Assembly (NCBI GenBank): GCA_022496185.1
Contig: WTXG01000105.1
Coordinates: 1-64,000, forward strand
Length of the DNA stretch: 64,000 nt
Direction: 5' to 3'
DNA from: Multifurca ochricompacta
Lineage: Eukaryota > Basidiomycota > Agaricomycetes > Russulales > Russulaceae
A program made the translations under genes and the position numbers. The notes under the pieces were generated by a model, which made no database searches, had not been told where the DNA came from, and saw nothing but the letters and a program-made list of their open reading frames with translations. This document shows positions 24,137-36,024 of this stretch, piece by piece (position 1 is the first letter of the stretch; each line of letters begins with the position of its first letter).

Positions 24137-24450
24137 CATGCCCTCTCTGCTGCCAAAAGGACTCACATCATCTCCCTCCTCACTTCAGGCAAATCTGCCC
24201 ATAAAGTGTCAACTATGACTGGCCATGGCACTATTATCATCTCAAGATGGGTCATAAATACTGCCCTTACCATCCCAAGTCAAATGGAGGGAGACCAAGG
24301 AAGCTGACAGAGAGAAATGCTCAGCATGCTGTTTGCCTTATCTCCTCTGGCAGGGCAGACACAGATGTGGAAGTGACTAGAGCACTTCAGAAGTTGTTAA
24401 TGGGTCCCTCTATCAACATAATATGCCCATCCATCCTCCCATCAAGTTTT
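24137..24450 (+). pseudogene. Tc1-like transposase N-terminal fragment, left arm
   Basis: MHALSAAKRTHIISLLTSGKSAHKVS followed, after a frameshift, by NGGRPRKLTERNAQHAVCLISSGRADT and EVTRAL. These are the paired helix-turn-helix DNA-binding domains with the GRPRK linker typical of Tc1-family transposases. It ends before any DDE domain. Confidence 0.75.
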
Positions 24451-24498
24451 CAAGCCATAACTGGCCCCTCCCATATCATACACCCCCATTCCATCATA

Positions 24499-24718
24499 CA
24501 GTAACCCACAAAACCATTCCAATGTTTAACCATCCTGAAGAGATTGACCAACCACACCATAGGAATAATTTCCAAAATTAGTAGAAATTGGTAGATGATA
24601 TTGTATCATCTAAGTGTCACTTAGAGCCTATACTGATGTCAATTGGGTCAGTGGTTCATGATATATAAAATGTTTTGTGTAGCAATGTCATTGGATTGGT
24701 TTTGTGGCCTATTGCACT
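24499..24718. mobile_element. MITE at the centre of the palindrome
   Basis: 220 bp starting cagtaacccacaaaacc and ending ttttgtggcctattgcact, flanked by TA on both sides (24497-24498 and 24719-24720). It is collinear with the terminal 200 bp of each arm. Without it the arms meet at ccatcaTAtgatgg, a perfect palindrome. Confidence 0.75.
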
Positions 24719-24765
24719 TATGATGGAATGGGGGTGTATGATATGGGAGGGCCAGTTATGGCTTG

Positions 24766-25080
24766 AAAACTTGATGGGAGGATGGATGGGCATATTATGT
24801 TGATAGAGGGACCCATTAACAACTTCTGAAGTGCTCTAGTCACTTCCACATCTGTGTCTGCCCTGCCAGAGGAGATAAGGCAAACAGCATGCTGAGCATT
24901 TCTCTCTGTCAGCTTCCTTGGTCTCCCTCCATTTGACTTGGGATGGTAAGGGCAGTATTTATGACCCATCTTGAGATGATAATAGTGCCATGGCCAGTCA
25001 TAGTTGACACTTTATGGGCAGATTTGCCTGAAGTGAGGAGGGAGATGATGTGAGTCCTTTTGGCAGCAGAGAGGGCATGC
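24766..25080 (-). pseudogene. Tc1-like transposase N-terminal fragment, right arm
   Basis: Inverted copy of the left-arm fragment with the same frameshift and the same truncation, so the arms were copied after the gene was already broken. Confidence 0.75.
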
Positions 25081-28055
25081 ATGGTAAGAAGCAAGTGTTC
25101 TTGATGATTATTTGGTGTGTGTTCAACTTATTAAACATTGTCACATGACTGTCAATGCATTCCCATGACCACCAGATACCGGTTTTGTCATCTCACATGT
25201 TGGCCACAAAACCGTTCCAATGATAATGCCTCACAAAACATTTTATATATCATGAACCACTGATCCAATTGACATTAGTATAGGCTCTAATTGAAGCTTA
25301 GATGCTACACTATCATCTACTAATTTCTACTAATTTTGGTAATTATTCTCATTGTGTGGTAGGTCAATCTCTTCAGGGTGGCCAAACATTGGAATGGTTT
25401 TGTGGGCTACTGTACCTTGTAGACCTCAGACTCGACTTATTGAATACATCGGTGCTTGTCTTCTGGACTTCCCTTTGAACACTCTGACTCGACCATCTCA
25501 AGTACTTCTGGTACTTTCTGTTCAACATCGTCTTAGAGTACAGCCTCTTTGACTTTGACTCTTCCTGCATAACTCCAAGAGACCCCATTGGTCTCTTATC
25601 TGATACACGAACGAACGCTGTCACACAAGTCGTGTGGAACGTCCCGCACCGGATGTAACAAGTTCCATTGGGTGGACACGTCCCGGGGCATCATACGACA
25701 ACTGAGATTGAGGTCTTTGAGAGTGGAAACCCATTTTGGGAGGATGAGCATTGATGAGTTTTTGATCGCGAACACTATCTTGTGGATCTAGCATGGGTGC
25801 TTAGTCAGAGATCTACAGCATTAGCGCCAACTGGATGCACCTTCACCAACATTGTTCACACTGGTTGTACATCACCATCAAGATCATCCAACTCCAGCTC
25901 CAACATCCCTTGGCACCCATCCACCCATCCTTCACCATCTTCATTGTCGTCATCATCATCATCATCACCACCATCTGCCTGGGTCAATACTTCCTCAACA
26001 TCAAGATCTCCTGCTAGCATGCATAATGTGATCATTGCCTTGTCAATGATCTCACCATCTTGTGCCTGTGGAATGTCAAATTGTCAAATGACAGTCTTAG
26101 CAATCAGGTTGATGATGTGTGCAAAGCAACATGTTCAACTTGCTGGGCCAGTGAATTTGGCAAGGAGGGTTTTTAGTTCATCAACCATTCTGTCGTTATT
26201 GGTTGCATTGTCACAAGTGATGCTTAGGATCTATGGGAATGTGTTAAGTTTATATATTCCTCATCACTTGTTTGGATACTGACCTTATCAGCAATACCAA
26301 AATCATCAAGGATCTTTGCAAATGCGGCAGCAAGGTTCAATCCTGAATGTGACATGGCCACCTCAACGAGATCAAGAAGCATGGCAACAGGGACACCATC
26401 CTGCTCAAAGTGGACTGTAACAGCAACATAAGCCTTGTGGTTAGGCGACATCCAAGCATCTGTTGCAAAGTTCAAGGCACCATCGTATTCCTGTAAAGCA
26501 TAAGTCAACATTTCAGCTCTGATATAGATGTCACATTCACACACCTGTAGCATCAATGCAATCCTCCAGCGACACCGAACAAAGACATTCTTGACATTGT
26601 GGGACACAGTGAAAGGTGAAGGTATGTAGCATTCAGGCCTCCCAGTTTTCATCAGTGACTGAAACCCCCGATCCTTGACAATGTTAAAGGGTTGAACACT
26701 TTCTGAAACCCATTGAACAATCTCCGTGCTGCCACAGTCAAGAACAATCTCAGTATGGTCGCAGCTCTCTATTGGTGGTGACATACCATGATTCTGTCTT
26801 GGTATGTTGCCAATAAGAGTAAGTTACTTTATTGAAGTTAGTCCTCTCAAACATTGCAGTAATTGACCCATTTTTCAATGTAGCATTTTCCATGGCCTCT
26901 CGTGCAGCGCAGACATCCTTACTCTGGTCCGCGGTCTCTATAATCTCCTTGCTCCAACAGAGTTTGGCATGACACCTCAAGTTGCTTGTTGATTTGGCAT
27001 CCCCTGTATCCAGGTAATATCAGATGTGCCGGTAATGCTGACCTTTCCCTTTGCAGTGCTTTGCATTACACTCAAAAACATGAGCTCAACGGCCATCAAT
27101 GTGATCAATGTGGGGATATGGTTTGAAAAAGGCATAGATTGGTGAGTTCCAATATTTTGAAAGTCTCTCTACATGCATTTTAGAAAAGACAGTGACATTG
27201 TGCGGGAAATGACTGACTTAGTTCATCTTCTGCAGACTCCTCAGGTTCATCATCATCAATCACTATGATGCTAGAACCACTAGGATCATTGTCATCATTG
27301 TCACTTCCATCAGTGGCCTCTATTATTTGGCCTTCGACAAGATCATCTTCATCTTCAATGTCTTCAATGTCATTGGAGGCCTGCCAGCTTCCAAAACTAC
27401 CAGCACTTGTGTCCTTAGTAGGGAGCAGTGCTTGGCTTGGGTTTGTCAATGAATGCGGTGACTTCTTTGCTTTCTTATTCTTTGTTAGCAGTGGATCAGT
27501 GTTCTCTAGGACGCGCGTAGTCTGCTTTCATTTGTGAGAGCTCGAAGGACATAAATTGGGAGCGGCTTTGCTAGAGCTGGAGGGGGACATTTTGAAACAA
27601 TATACTCAGAAAGTCTAAATTTGAGAATGTTGGTTTGTAAAAGTCTAAATTTGAGAAATGGGGTTGTTTTACACCCAGACCCAGAAAAAAAAGTATAGAT
27701 GTCGGTTAGGAAATATAAGATAAGATGCCATGTGTTGCTATAGGTAGATGACAATGAAAAGGCCTGTAAGATAACTGTGCAGAATGGAGGTTGATGCATG
27801 CGTAAGGCTTGAGGTAGTCAGAATTGTTTAGTTCTGCTTATACAGCAATAATATGCCTATTACTACTATCCTACAAAGTGCCAGATCAGATAATATGTCT
27901 GATGCAAAATGAGACAGCAATCAGTTATGGACACATATGTGATCACGTGCAGTCTATTTACATGGTCTGGCACCTTCTAGAATACATTATAGACTACTTT
28001 TAGACTGTCCTTGCAACTTTATATTGTTCTATCTACTGACACAGTGTCCATGAAT

Positions 28056-28345
28056 TGTTGAGATGAGCCAGTAGTGACCTGATAGTTCAGGACTAAACAG
28101 CTGGACACCTGGGTGGAGTCGATCTAATGATCATGATAAGATAATCTAAAGTGCGTCCATTAACTGATTTAGAGACAATTCCACATTGCACATGCGACAC
28201 ATTCCTTAACACATCTTGTCACAAGCAAATAGGACTATTTACTGTAATTATTGTCACGCTTTTATGTAGTATAAAAGGTTGCTACTTTGTACGTGTTCAC
28301 TTCTGTTTTGACCACAAGAACTGAACTATATCTTATTGTGCACAT
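28056..28345 (+). repeat. LTR fragment, tgttgaga family
   Basis: Begins tgttgagatgagccagtag and matches the LTR remnants at 37497, 54449 and (inverted) 55002 through the tagtataaaagg TATA region. It stops near tatatcttat. I could not find a TSD, so it may be truncated. Confidence 0.6.
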
Positions 28346-28399
28346 TTCTGGCATCCCGGACCGCTTGAAAGCCACCCAGAGGGTGTCACATGATTGCAT

Positions 28400-28875
28400 A
28401 ACGCATGTGTCTTGTGCGTCTTGTAAAGTCGACCCTTCTTAGATAGAAGGGAGTCTGGACTGCTCTGACCTGGTCCACACGATGTGAGATAGTCACTGCC
28501 CTACACAGAAATGGACACCAATAGATACATGCGGGCCCTGTTTGAGTAAAATAAATTAATAATCTGATTATAAAGTAGTCTAAAATAATTTTGTATGGAT
28601 TATAAACAGTGCCAGACCAGCAGAAAGGATCACGCGTTAGTAAATAAGATGTGCCACGATTGTTAAGTCAACCTTCCTTAATAGGAAGGAGATCAGACCA
28701 ATATGCTGGTCCAATGTAGTTGCTGCTCTATGCAGCCTGTAGATACACGTGGGCATTGTTTCAGTAAACTAATTTGATAATTAGATTATAGAATAGTCTA
28801 AAGTAGTCTAGAGTGTATTTTAGATAGTGCCAGACCAGCAGAATTGATCGCGCATTAATAAAACAGTTGCATCAG
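28400..28875. repeat. diverged tandem repeat with hairpins
   Basis: Two copies of about 225 bp (28405-28645 and 28650-28875) share agtgccagaccagcagaa, ggatcacgcgttagtaaat or its variant, and atagtctaaagtagtcta. Each has a small hairpin near its start (cccttct/agaaggg and ccttcct/aggaagg). This is non-coding sequence in the right half of the hAT. Confidence 0.5.
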
Positions 28876-29978
28876 GATTTTCAAGAGAGTGGATCACTGA
28901 TAACACTTTTATTTTACATCACACTGCTGATCTGCTTTGATATTTCATAGGATAACACTAGAACATATTTACAAAAACCCTGTAGCATAGATCAAATAAC
29001 ATATTGTCATTTGTTTGCTAAAAATGTATTTTAACATTAAATTTCTGCTGATCTTGTCAATGACTGATGGCCACTTATACCCACCAAACCCGCTGTGCAG
29101 GTACGGGTTTCTGGTGGGTTGGGAGTTGTATACCTGTACCTGTACCCGTCAAAACCCACAGCACTTACCTGCACAGGTATGAAAACCCTTGCTGATCCCT
29201 ACACACCAGTAGCAAGGCCATTGATGGTCACCTGGGACCACCAAACGTTTGGGCAGGAGGAGGGGGCAAGAGGCTGGCCCATCACCGACAAGAAGGGGCC
29301 TAGCAGGGAGGTCAGGAGGGGCTGGGCAGAGAGGAGGTTAGCCTCCAAGACGTCGGGGCTGGCTGTAAGAACCAGGTTCTTCTTCAGAGTCCACTGCGCA
29401 GCAGACAGGGAGACCTGGGTCCCAGAACCAGACAGCTCAGAGTTCAGATATGAAACAATGGCCCCAGGGGGCTTGCACACAAATGGCGGGTCGGAAAGGT
29501 CCTGCACAGAACCAGGAAAGACTACCAGAGAGGGTCTCACATGCCTCTTGGCAGCAGCAGCATAGGATGAAGGGGGGGAGGGGGCAGGGGCAGCAGGGGT
29601 AGTGGGGGCAGGAGGGGGTGCAGGGGAAGGGGCCAGGGCAGAGGGCTTGGCCTTGGCCTTGGGGGCCTTGGCTGGGGCAACCTGGGCTGGGGCCTGGGCA
29701 GGTGGAGCAGGAGGGGCCTGGGCCAGGGCCTTACCTTTCTTAGAAGGGCCTGGGGCAGAAGCAGGAGGAGGTGCAGCAGGAGGGGGGGGCACTGGTTGGG
29801 CACCAGTCGAAATCGCATCAACCTTCCCAGCAAGACCCTGCACCATCCCCATAAGGGAAAACAGGTCAGCCTGGAGGGCACATGCATCAAGGACAGATTC
29901 AGGAGGGAATGCAGCATGGAAGCCCGCCACAAAATTGGGGGAGTGCTGTGCATAGGAGTGGATAAGGGAGGGGCCCCC

Positions 29979-30327
29979 TGAAGAATCAGGCATGGTGCAG
30001 ACTGTACTTTAGATGCTACTTTACTACTCTATCTCACCTTGTATGTGTAGAGGCTTAGATGCTTTCAATAATGCAATAGCAACTTAATTCTTGTAGCATA
30101 TTTACATAGGCTTTTATATACATCTGCATGTACTTAATCGGCTATTAATCTAATCGTAAGTACAACTTGTTTATAATGTGATTATAGTCACATGACCGCT
30201 TTTGGATGTATTAGGATCATTAAGTATCTAAGTGATTGTGATTGGCTGCGTTATCTCTGAAATGCATGATCACAATCTTATGTCGGACCGATCTCCAGTA
30301 GCTCTGTACCGGTACTCTGGTTCAACA
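29979..30327 (-). repeat. copia 2 3' LTR
   Basis: 349 bp from tgaagaatcaggcatgg to tactctggttcaaca on the plus strand. Directly to the right, ctcccccttgc is the complement of the polypurine tract gcaagggggag (30328-30338). Confidence 0.93.
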
Positions 30328-30399
30328 CTCCCCCTTGCTAAGTGCCACTGCTAAGCGTGCTAAGCAATTATCCTTACTTAGGCGAGTTAATCTCTAGCC

Positions 30400-32056
30400 C
30401 AAGTTGACTCCTGAATTTCAGGAATTTGACGCGTCCCAAATTCTTGGTGAACATGTCTGCAGGATTCTCAGAGCCTTCAATAAAGAATAGCTCAATTTTC
30501 TTCTCCTATATAATTTGTCTGATGTAGTGGAAGTGGATATCAATATGTTTTATCCGTCACTCTTGTACAGGATTAGAGGCCATAAAGATGGACCCCTGGT
30601 TATCACTGCAGAGAGGAATGGGTCCTAGATCAATACCAATTTTGCTTAGAAGCAATTTGATCCATACAATCTGTCGCATTGTGTCAGAAAGCGACATGTA
30701 TTCTGCTTCAGTGGATGAGAGCGCTGTGGTCTTTTGCACTCTAGAATTCCAGCTGAATATCCCATTCACTATTTTCACCATGTATCCAGTAGTGGATCAG
30801 TGATCTATTGGGTTTGACGCCCAATTGGAATCAGCGCACATGATCAATCCACCATTTGATCTGCCATCATAGATAAGCGTGTAATTGGATGTGCCGGCTA
30901 AATATCGGCAGATATACAGTGCTCGATCAAGATGATCTTGAGATGGATTAGCGGCAAATTGAGATAGCCTTGTCACTGCAAAGGCAATATCTGGTCGTGT
31001 GCCCAACATGATGTAAAGTAATGAGCCGATTACTTGTTGGAACTTTGAACAAATGGAAGGATCGGCAGGTTCAGTGTTAGGCTCTGGATGATAGCCTTCT
31101 GGGAGAGGAGTGGGCGCAAATTTCGTGTTAAGCATCCCAAAGCGTTGCAGCACTTTAGTTAGGTATGGCTGTTGATCAAGTAGAATTTTGCCATCCTTCC
31201 TAGTTATGCGCATTTGCAAGAACTCCTTTGTGTCTCCTAGATCCCTGCACTCCCATTTGTTCATGAAATCAGTCTTTAGTTTGCTGACTAGGACTTGGTC
31301 ATTTCCCATAAATAAAGCATCATCGACATATACAATGATGATGACAATTGACCCATTATTAGCCTTATATAGAAATAGGCCTGAGTCTGAGAGTAGGCAT
31401 TTACAGCCCATCACAGCCATGGACTTATCTAGCGCCTTCCACCATGCTAAGGCAGCTTGTTTAAGACCATAAATGGCGCGTTGTAGTCGTAGTACTTTGG
31501 TTTCTTGTCCTTTAATTTTGAAACCTTCAGGTTGTTCCATGTATAGCTCTTCATCTAGTTCATCATACAGGAAAGCACTTTTGACATCTAGTCCAGTGAT
31601 GTGCCAATCCTCAAGCACTGCAAGCGCGAGCATCAATCGGACAGTCTCAAACCTTACAACAGGTGAGAATATTTCATTGAAGTCAATGCCTTCAACCTGA
31701 GAAAAGCCTTTGGCTATGAGCCTGGCTTTCTTACGACCATCAGATTTCTGGTCAAAGACCCATCTGTTTTTAATTGTCTTCCTCCCTTTGGGAGGGTCCA
31801 CAAGCGTAAAGACTTTCCGTCTGCAAAGTGCCTCAAGTTCTTCATGACATGCAGTCTTCCATTCCTTTTGTTGCACATCAGGCATGCGCAAAATATCTCT
31901 ATATGTCCACTCTTGTATGTTGGACATGTCTAGTGGCTGTGAATTATGTGGAACTGCTTTGGCGAGCAGATAATGCACAAATTCTCCTCCCCCTTCCTGG
32001 GCTAGTTGAGATACGAGATCTACTAGATCCTCAACTTCATCATCACTCCCCCTTAT
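30400..32056 (-). pseudogene. copia 2 Pol C-terminal half: RT and RNase H
   Basis: RT begins near 31930 (WKTACHEELEALCRRKVFTLVDPP) and has YVDD near 31320 (VIIIVYVDDALFMGND). RNase H has DSNWAS at about 30820, then a TGA in PIDH*STTGY where the family has arginine (CGA). It continues to STEAEYMSLSD (30710) and CSDNQGS (30610). A second TGA lies near 30557 in QE*RIKHIDIHFH. Two stops in the RNase H domain, both explicable as CGA to TGA, are its main internal lesions apart from the LTR insertion. Confidence 0.9.
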
Positions 32057-32659
32057 TGTTACGTCTGGTGCAGGATGTTCCACATGACTTGTGTGACAAC
32101 TCGGTCTGCAAATTCAGGTAAGGAACCAATAGGGCTCCTTGGAGTTCGGGTGAGGTGAGTCAAAGTCAGAAGGGCTGTCCCTTAAGACAATGTTGAGCAG
32201 AAAGTGCCAAAAGCACTGAGACGAGCGAGTCAGGGATTCAAAGGGGATGTCCAGAAGACAGGCACCAATGTTATTCAATAAGTCGAGTCTGAGGTCTACA
32301 AGGTAGATACAGCAGACTTATATATGTAAGTAAGCAGGCGTCTACGAGATAAGGATAACGAGGTCAAGTGGGCCCAAATATATGAAAGTGGAGGGCATAA
32401 AGCCTGGCTTCTGATAGGGTATTAAGTAAGTGTCTGGTCGTAAAGATAAAGAGATAATGAGATAAAAGATAAGAGGGTCAAACATAAGCAAACAGCAGGT
32501 CAACAAGTCCAAAGCAGGTCACAGGGAAGGGAGCAGGGCACGTGATGGGTCCCAGGATGGAGACATGATCGTAGATTGTAAAGTGTAGGGTAGGTGGTAA
32601 AGAGGGGTCGTCGTTGGGAAGAGTGAAGAAAACAGGGTTGCTTGGCAGGGATTGTAACA
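32057..32659 (-). mobile_element. gypsy-family solo LTR in copia 2 pol (TSD cttat)
   Basis: 603 bp in inverse orientation (plus strand begins tgttacgtctggtgcagg and ends cagggattgtaaca). Flanked by cttat at 32052-32056 and 32660-32664. It splits copia 2 pol between integrase and RT. Confidence 0.93.
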
Positions 32660-35600
32660 CTTATGGGTGTAAGTGGATCGTCGCTAGTGCAGGCCGGAGT
32701 GTCGAGACTAGGACCAGGAACCTGTCTCAAACACGCGGATGGAATCGGGGAGCTACCCTGGGGTTCCACTGCTTGTCTCCATTGCCACATCCACTGAATG
32801 TCTGTAATCTGATCGATGGGGTGCCTGTTATCCCCATAGACATTCCCAGGGCGAAGTGCAACTTTCCTTTCCCGTGTAGAGTGCTGCAAAGGCACTGGTT
32901 GTTGTTCTGGCACAGGAGAAGGCAAGGATACCTCTGGCTGTGAAGCACTAGGTTCTTTGTCAAGAACCTGAGGTCCTTCTATTTGTTTGGAAGGTGGAAG
33001 GTGAGATGGTAGGAAATCATCATTGTCCACTAAAGGAATGGGCTGTGTTTCTGGCCCTTCATTAATTAGAGGCTTGTTCAATTTAGTAACTCCACACCGT
33101 CTGGTGGAATCACACTTAGGGAAGAGATTCTCATCAAATAGGGCTGTGGCTTGCGTGTACAATGTATTATTGCCAAGCTGCATGAACAGATGGCCTTTAA
33201 TGCCATCTGCTTGCCCAATATACACCATAAGTTCGGACTTAGGTGATAGTTTATTGCCGCGACGTTCTTCCAGAATGTAGACATAAGCACCACATCCAAA
33301 GACATGCAAATGAGAGATCTCTGGTGCTTCTCCATGCAATATCTCATAAGGTGTCTGCCATTTCAGGCGACGTACAGGAGTCCTATTGTAGAGATGTACT
33401 GCATGTAGTACAGCAAATTCCCACCAAGAGTCTGGAAGACATGACTCAATGCGCATTGATTGCACTTTATCCATACAAGTGTGCATGAAGCGCTCCGCGC
33501 AGCCATTTTGTTGGGGAGTATAAGGCGCGCTCTGTAGAATTTTTATCCCTTCATCTTTCAATACATTCATAAATACATCAGATTTGTATTCTCCACCAGC
33601 ATCAGACATCCACTCTTTAATGGTGGTGTTATGTTGATTTTTGATCATGGCAAGGAATTGTCGCAAAGCATTTATTGCAGCAGACTTAGTGCGCAAACAT
33701 ACAATCCATGCAAATGACATATAATCATCAATAAAGCTGATAAAGTATTTGTATTTGTGATAAGATTCTACCAGGAAAGTCTTAAGATCTGAATGAATGT
33801 GCTCAAATGGCTTTGAGGCACGTGTTTCAGATGGTAGATAAGATCGCGAAGGCATCTTGCCTTGCGCGCATCCCGGGCATAGGGGAGCTGTCTTCAGATA
33901 AGATAGATCTAGGGGGAATCCCTTAGTGTGATCTTTGGCATGACATAAGACTTCCTTAGAAGGATGTCCTAAGCACTTATGCATTAGATCGTAATCTACA
34001 TTATAGATCGTGGAGTAAGATCGCGAATTAGCGATCTTAGAATGAAGCCAATAGATAGTTTGGCCAGTAATTGCCAGATGGCATTGAATAATTGGGATTT
34101 TAGATCCCTTATTTCGCAAGGTTAATTCATGTTCATCCCCATAGATGTACAATCCTTGCTTGAGAAACTCTCCGATGCTCAGAAGTCTTCCAGTTATATC
34201 AGGGATGTAATATACTGGATATAAACGCATTGTACATGTTTTCATGACTCCATTGTGTGTGACATCATGCTCTAATAGAACAGTACCTTTCCCTTTAATA
34301 TAAATAGGTTTAGAAGCTGTTTTTATGGGCTCTGGGGTACTAATGTCTTCATATTCTATGAAATTGTCAAGAGAAAATGTAAAGTGCGATGAAGCACCTG
34401 AATCTAAGAGCCATGTTATATGGCCTTCATCCTTAGTCTTTCCTTTGCACTTAGCACACTGAACATGATGTGGAGAATGTGATATATTTGTACATAACCT
34501 AAAGTCATGTATAGTGCTAACTACTCCTGCATTTCTAATGCTCTTTGTAGGGGACTCCCTAGAAGTGCGAACTAATGAAGCATAAATGCATCTGTTAGTT
34601 TTACAGGGTAGAAGGAAAGAGGGGACATACACATCCTGATCGTCATCCTCATCTAGGCCAGCCAGATCAGCCAGCTGATCATCAAGATGATCGGAGCCCC
34701 AATCAAGAGGATCATTGGGGTCCTCTTCATCTTCTGTATCGATGGTGATAGGTGAGGGGGATCTAGATTTTTTGCACAGTCGCTCATCTCCATCCTCTTC
34801 AAGGTCCTCCAGCTTGGTCTTGCTGGACGACAGTCTTGAGAAACTATCAGTTATGCAGGTCTCAAGGGGTTTCAGATTGTGAGCAGTCCCTGGCACACCT
34901 ATATCTTTGCACAGATCCATAGCTTGGTTAAAAGCATGATAGCAGCCAGGGATTCGCTCCTTAGGAGTGGTGCACATAACGATATGAGGCCTTCCATTCC
35001 TATAGTGAGTTTTAAAGGAAGGAGGAGAGGGAACGGATGGCATGGTGGTGAATCGAGGAGGGGGGAAGAACACTTGATTAGTGATGTGTGAGTGCCCCTG
35101 TGCCTTAGATTGCTGATTATCTTGATTCTGCCTTCCGGCATGATGCCCGCATTGGTACTTGTGATCTGCCTGCTTTTCCGCGTGCTCTGGCTGTTTGCCT
35201 CCAGACTGTTTCTGCTGGCTGAAGCAAGGATCACCTCGCTTCCGCTTGACTGCTGAGAGCTTATTAGCAGAATGGGGGTTTTTACCCCTGGAGCAGTCTT
35301 GCTCCCACTGAGCAAGGATGGCACTGCGGACTACTGGGAGGTTTATGTCAGAATGAGATCTTCTGACAAGGATGGTTGGGATGAGAGCCTCCCATCTAGG
35401 AGGAAGGGTGTGTAAGAGCAGCATTCCCTGCAGCATATCAGGGATGGTAACACTATTGGACTCAAGCCGCTCAAAAGTGACTTGGAGATGATTGATCTGA
35501 GGGGCAGGGTGCTTTGATGAGTCCAAGCGGAAGTTCAGGGCCTCCTTGAAGTCCCTGAAGATCGCAGATGGTCCCACAGTGCTGTACTTAGCTTTGAGGG

Positions 35601-35892
35601 CTACCCATAAAGTGTTAGCAGAGATCATGGAGCGGTGTTCCTGCTGAATAGAAGCTGATAGGCACAGGACAATGGTGCTGATGGCTTGATTGTCAGCACG
35701 CTCCCATTCCTTCTGATCTCTGAGCTCATCTGCAGTGGGATGCTGCTCATCCTTGGCAGTAATTTTAAGATCAGTGCCATTGGTTATTTCCCAGAGTCCA
35801 TTGGCCATGAGGTAGGCCTGCATGATTCCAACCCATTCATGGTAGTTGGATCCGTCACAGACGGGGACAATGGTAGTGAGTTGAGACAACAT
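32660..35892 (-). pseudogene. copia 2 Gag, protease and integrase (open)
   Basis: ATG at 35892 (MLSQLTTIVPVCDGSNYHEWVGIMQAYL), uninterrupted to the LTR insertion. Gag (UBN2/Ty1-copia type: NHLQVTFERL, LLLHTLPPRWEALIP) spans about 35890-35050. Protease is near 34410 (ITWLLDSGASSHFTF), and the pre-integrase motif HKCLGHPSKEVLCHAK is near 33970. The integrase core (HSDLKTF, SDAGGEYKSD, PQQNGCAERFMH) spans 33810-33480, followed by the GKQL/acidic linker. More than 1,000 codons without a stop show recent activity compared with other elements here. Confidence 0.92.
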
Positions 35893-36024
35893 TGTTGGGA
35901 TGTGATAAGGGTTTTGACAAAAGGGTTTGAGTAGTTGATTTCTGTAAAAGAAGTCATGGTCAGCATTGAATGTGACAACCGGTACTTCAAAACACAAAGC
36001 AAAAACCCAGGCTCTTTAGACTCC

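Larger units (their letters stand above)
23804..25412. mobile_element. palindromic Tc1/mariner-type element (TA TSD)
   Basis: 1,609 bp flanked by TA (23802-23803 and 25413-25414). It consists of two nearly identical inverted arms, 23804-24498 and 24719-25412 (about 695 bp each), around a 220-bp spacer. The termini read cagtagcccacaaaacc. Each arm carries the same fragment of a Tc1-like transposase N-terminus in opposite orientation. No catalytic domain is present, so it is non-autonomous. Confidence 0.9.
23458..25660 (+). mobile_element. gypsy-family solo LTR in hAT transposase (TSD agttc), itself interrupted
   Basis: Begins tgttacgacccctgcc and ends ggatgtaaca; TSD agttc at 23453-23457 and 25661-25665. 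Removing the 1,609-bp inner element and one TA leaves 592 bp, the same length as the gypsy A LTR and with the same features (cagaagccaggctttacgcc, tatataagtcc, gtagacctcagactcg). Confidence 0.93.
22313..27590 (-). pseudogene. hAT transposase (BED finger, DDE, hAT C-terminal dimerisation)
   Basis: Start ATG at 27590 (MSPSSSSKAAPNL), then a TGA where CGA is expected, and an acidic linker (IEDIEDEDD, 27400-27330). The BED zinc finger (27080-26960: HVFECNAKHCKGKG, LRCHAKLCW) carries another TGA. The catalytic N-terminal half lies at 26784-26224 (ALNFATDAWMSPNHKAYVAVTVH). The middle part (about 23457-22930) is separated by the solo LTR, and the C-terminal dimerisation motif (SVNVEWVFSTGRVLLSHLHSRLSVQSTRALM) is at 22560-22400. 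It ends DWDLI at 22313. Several introns are likely. Stops and the insertion make it defective. Confidence 0.85.
20855..29201 (-). mobile_element. hAT transposon (TSD cacgccag/cacaccag), with nested insertions
   Basis: Ends tagtgaatagcaggggt (left) and, inverted, tagggatcagcaaggg (right) form imperfect terminal inverted repeats. The flanks cacgccag (20847-20854) and cacaccag (29202-29209) are an 8-bp TSD differing by one CG to CA change. It encodes a BED-type hAT transposase on the minus strand. It hosts a copia solo LTR (21530-21892) and a gypsy solo LTR with a further element inside (23458-25660), and probably a short LTR fragment at 28056. Net length is about 5.8 kb. Confidence 0.85.

Noticed and set aside
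25782..26282. 166-codon plus-strand ORF, serine-rich
   Set aside because: It is antisense to the hAT transposase; composition reflects the acidic and asparagine-rich complement.
29095..29955. Plus-strand Gly/Ala-rich ORFs opposite the retroposon ORF1
   Set aside because: Shadows of the proline/alanine-rich ORF1 coding strand.
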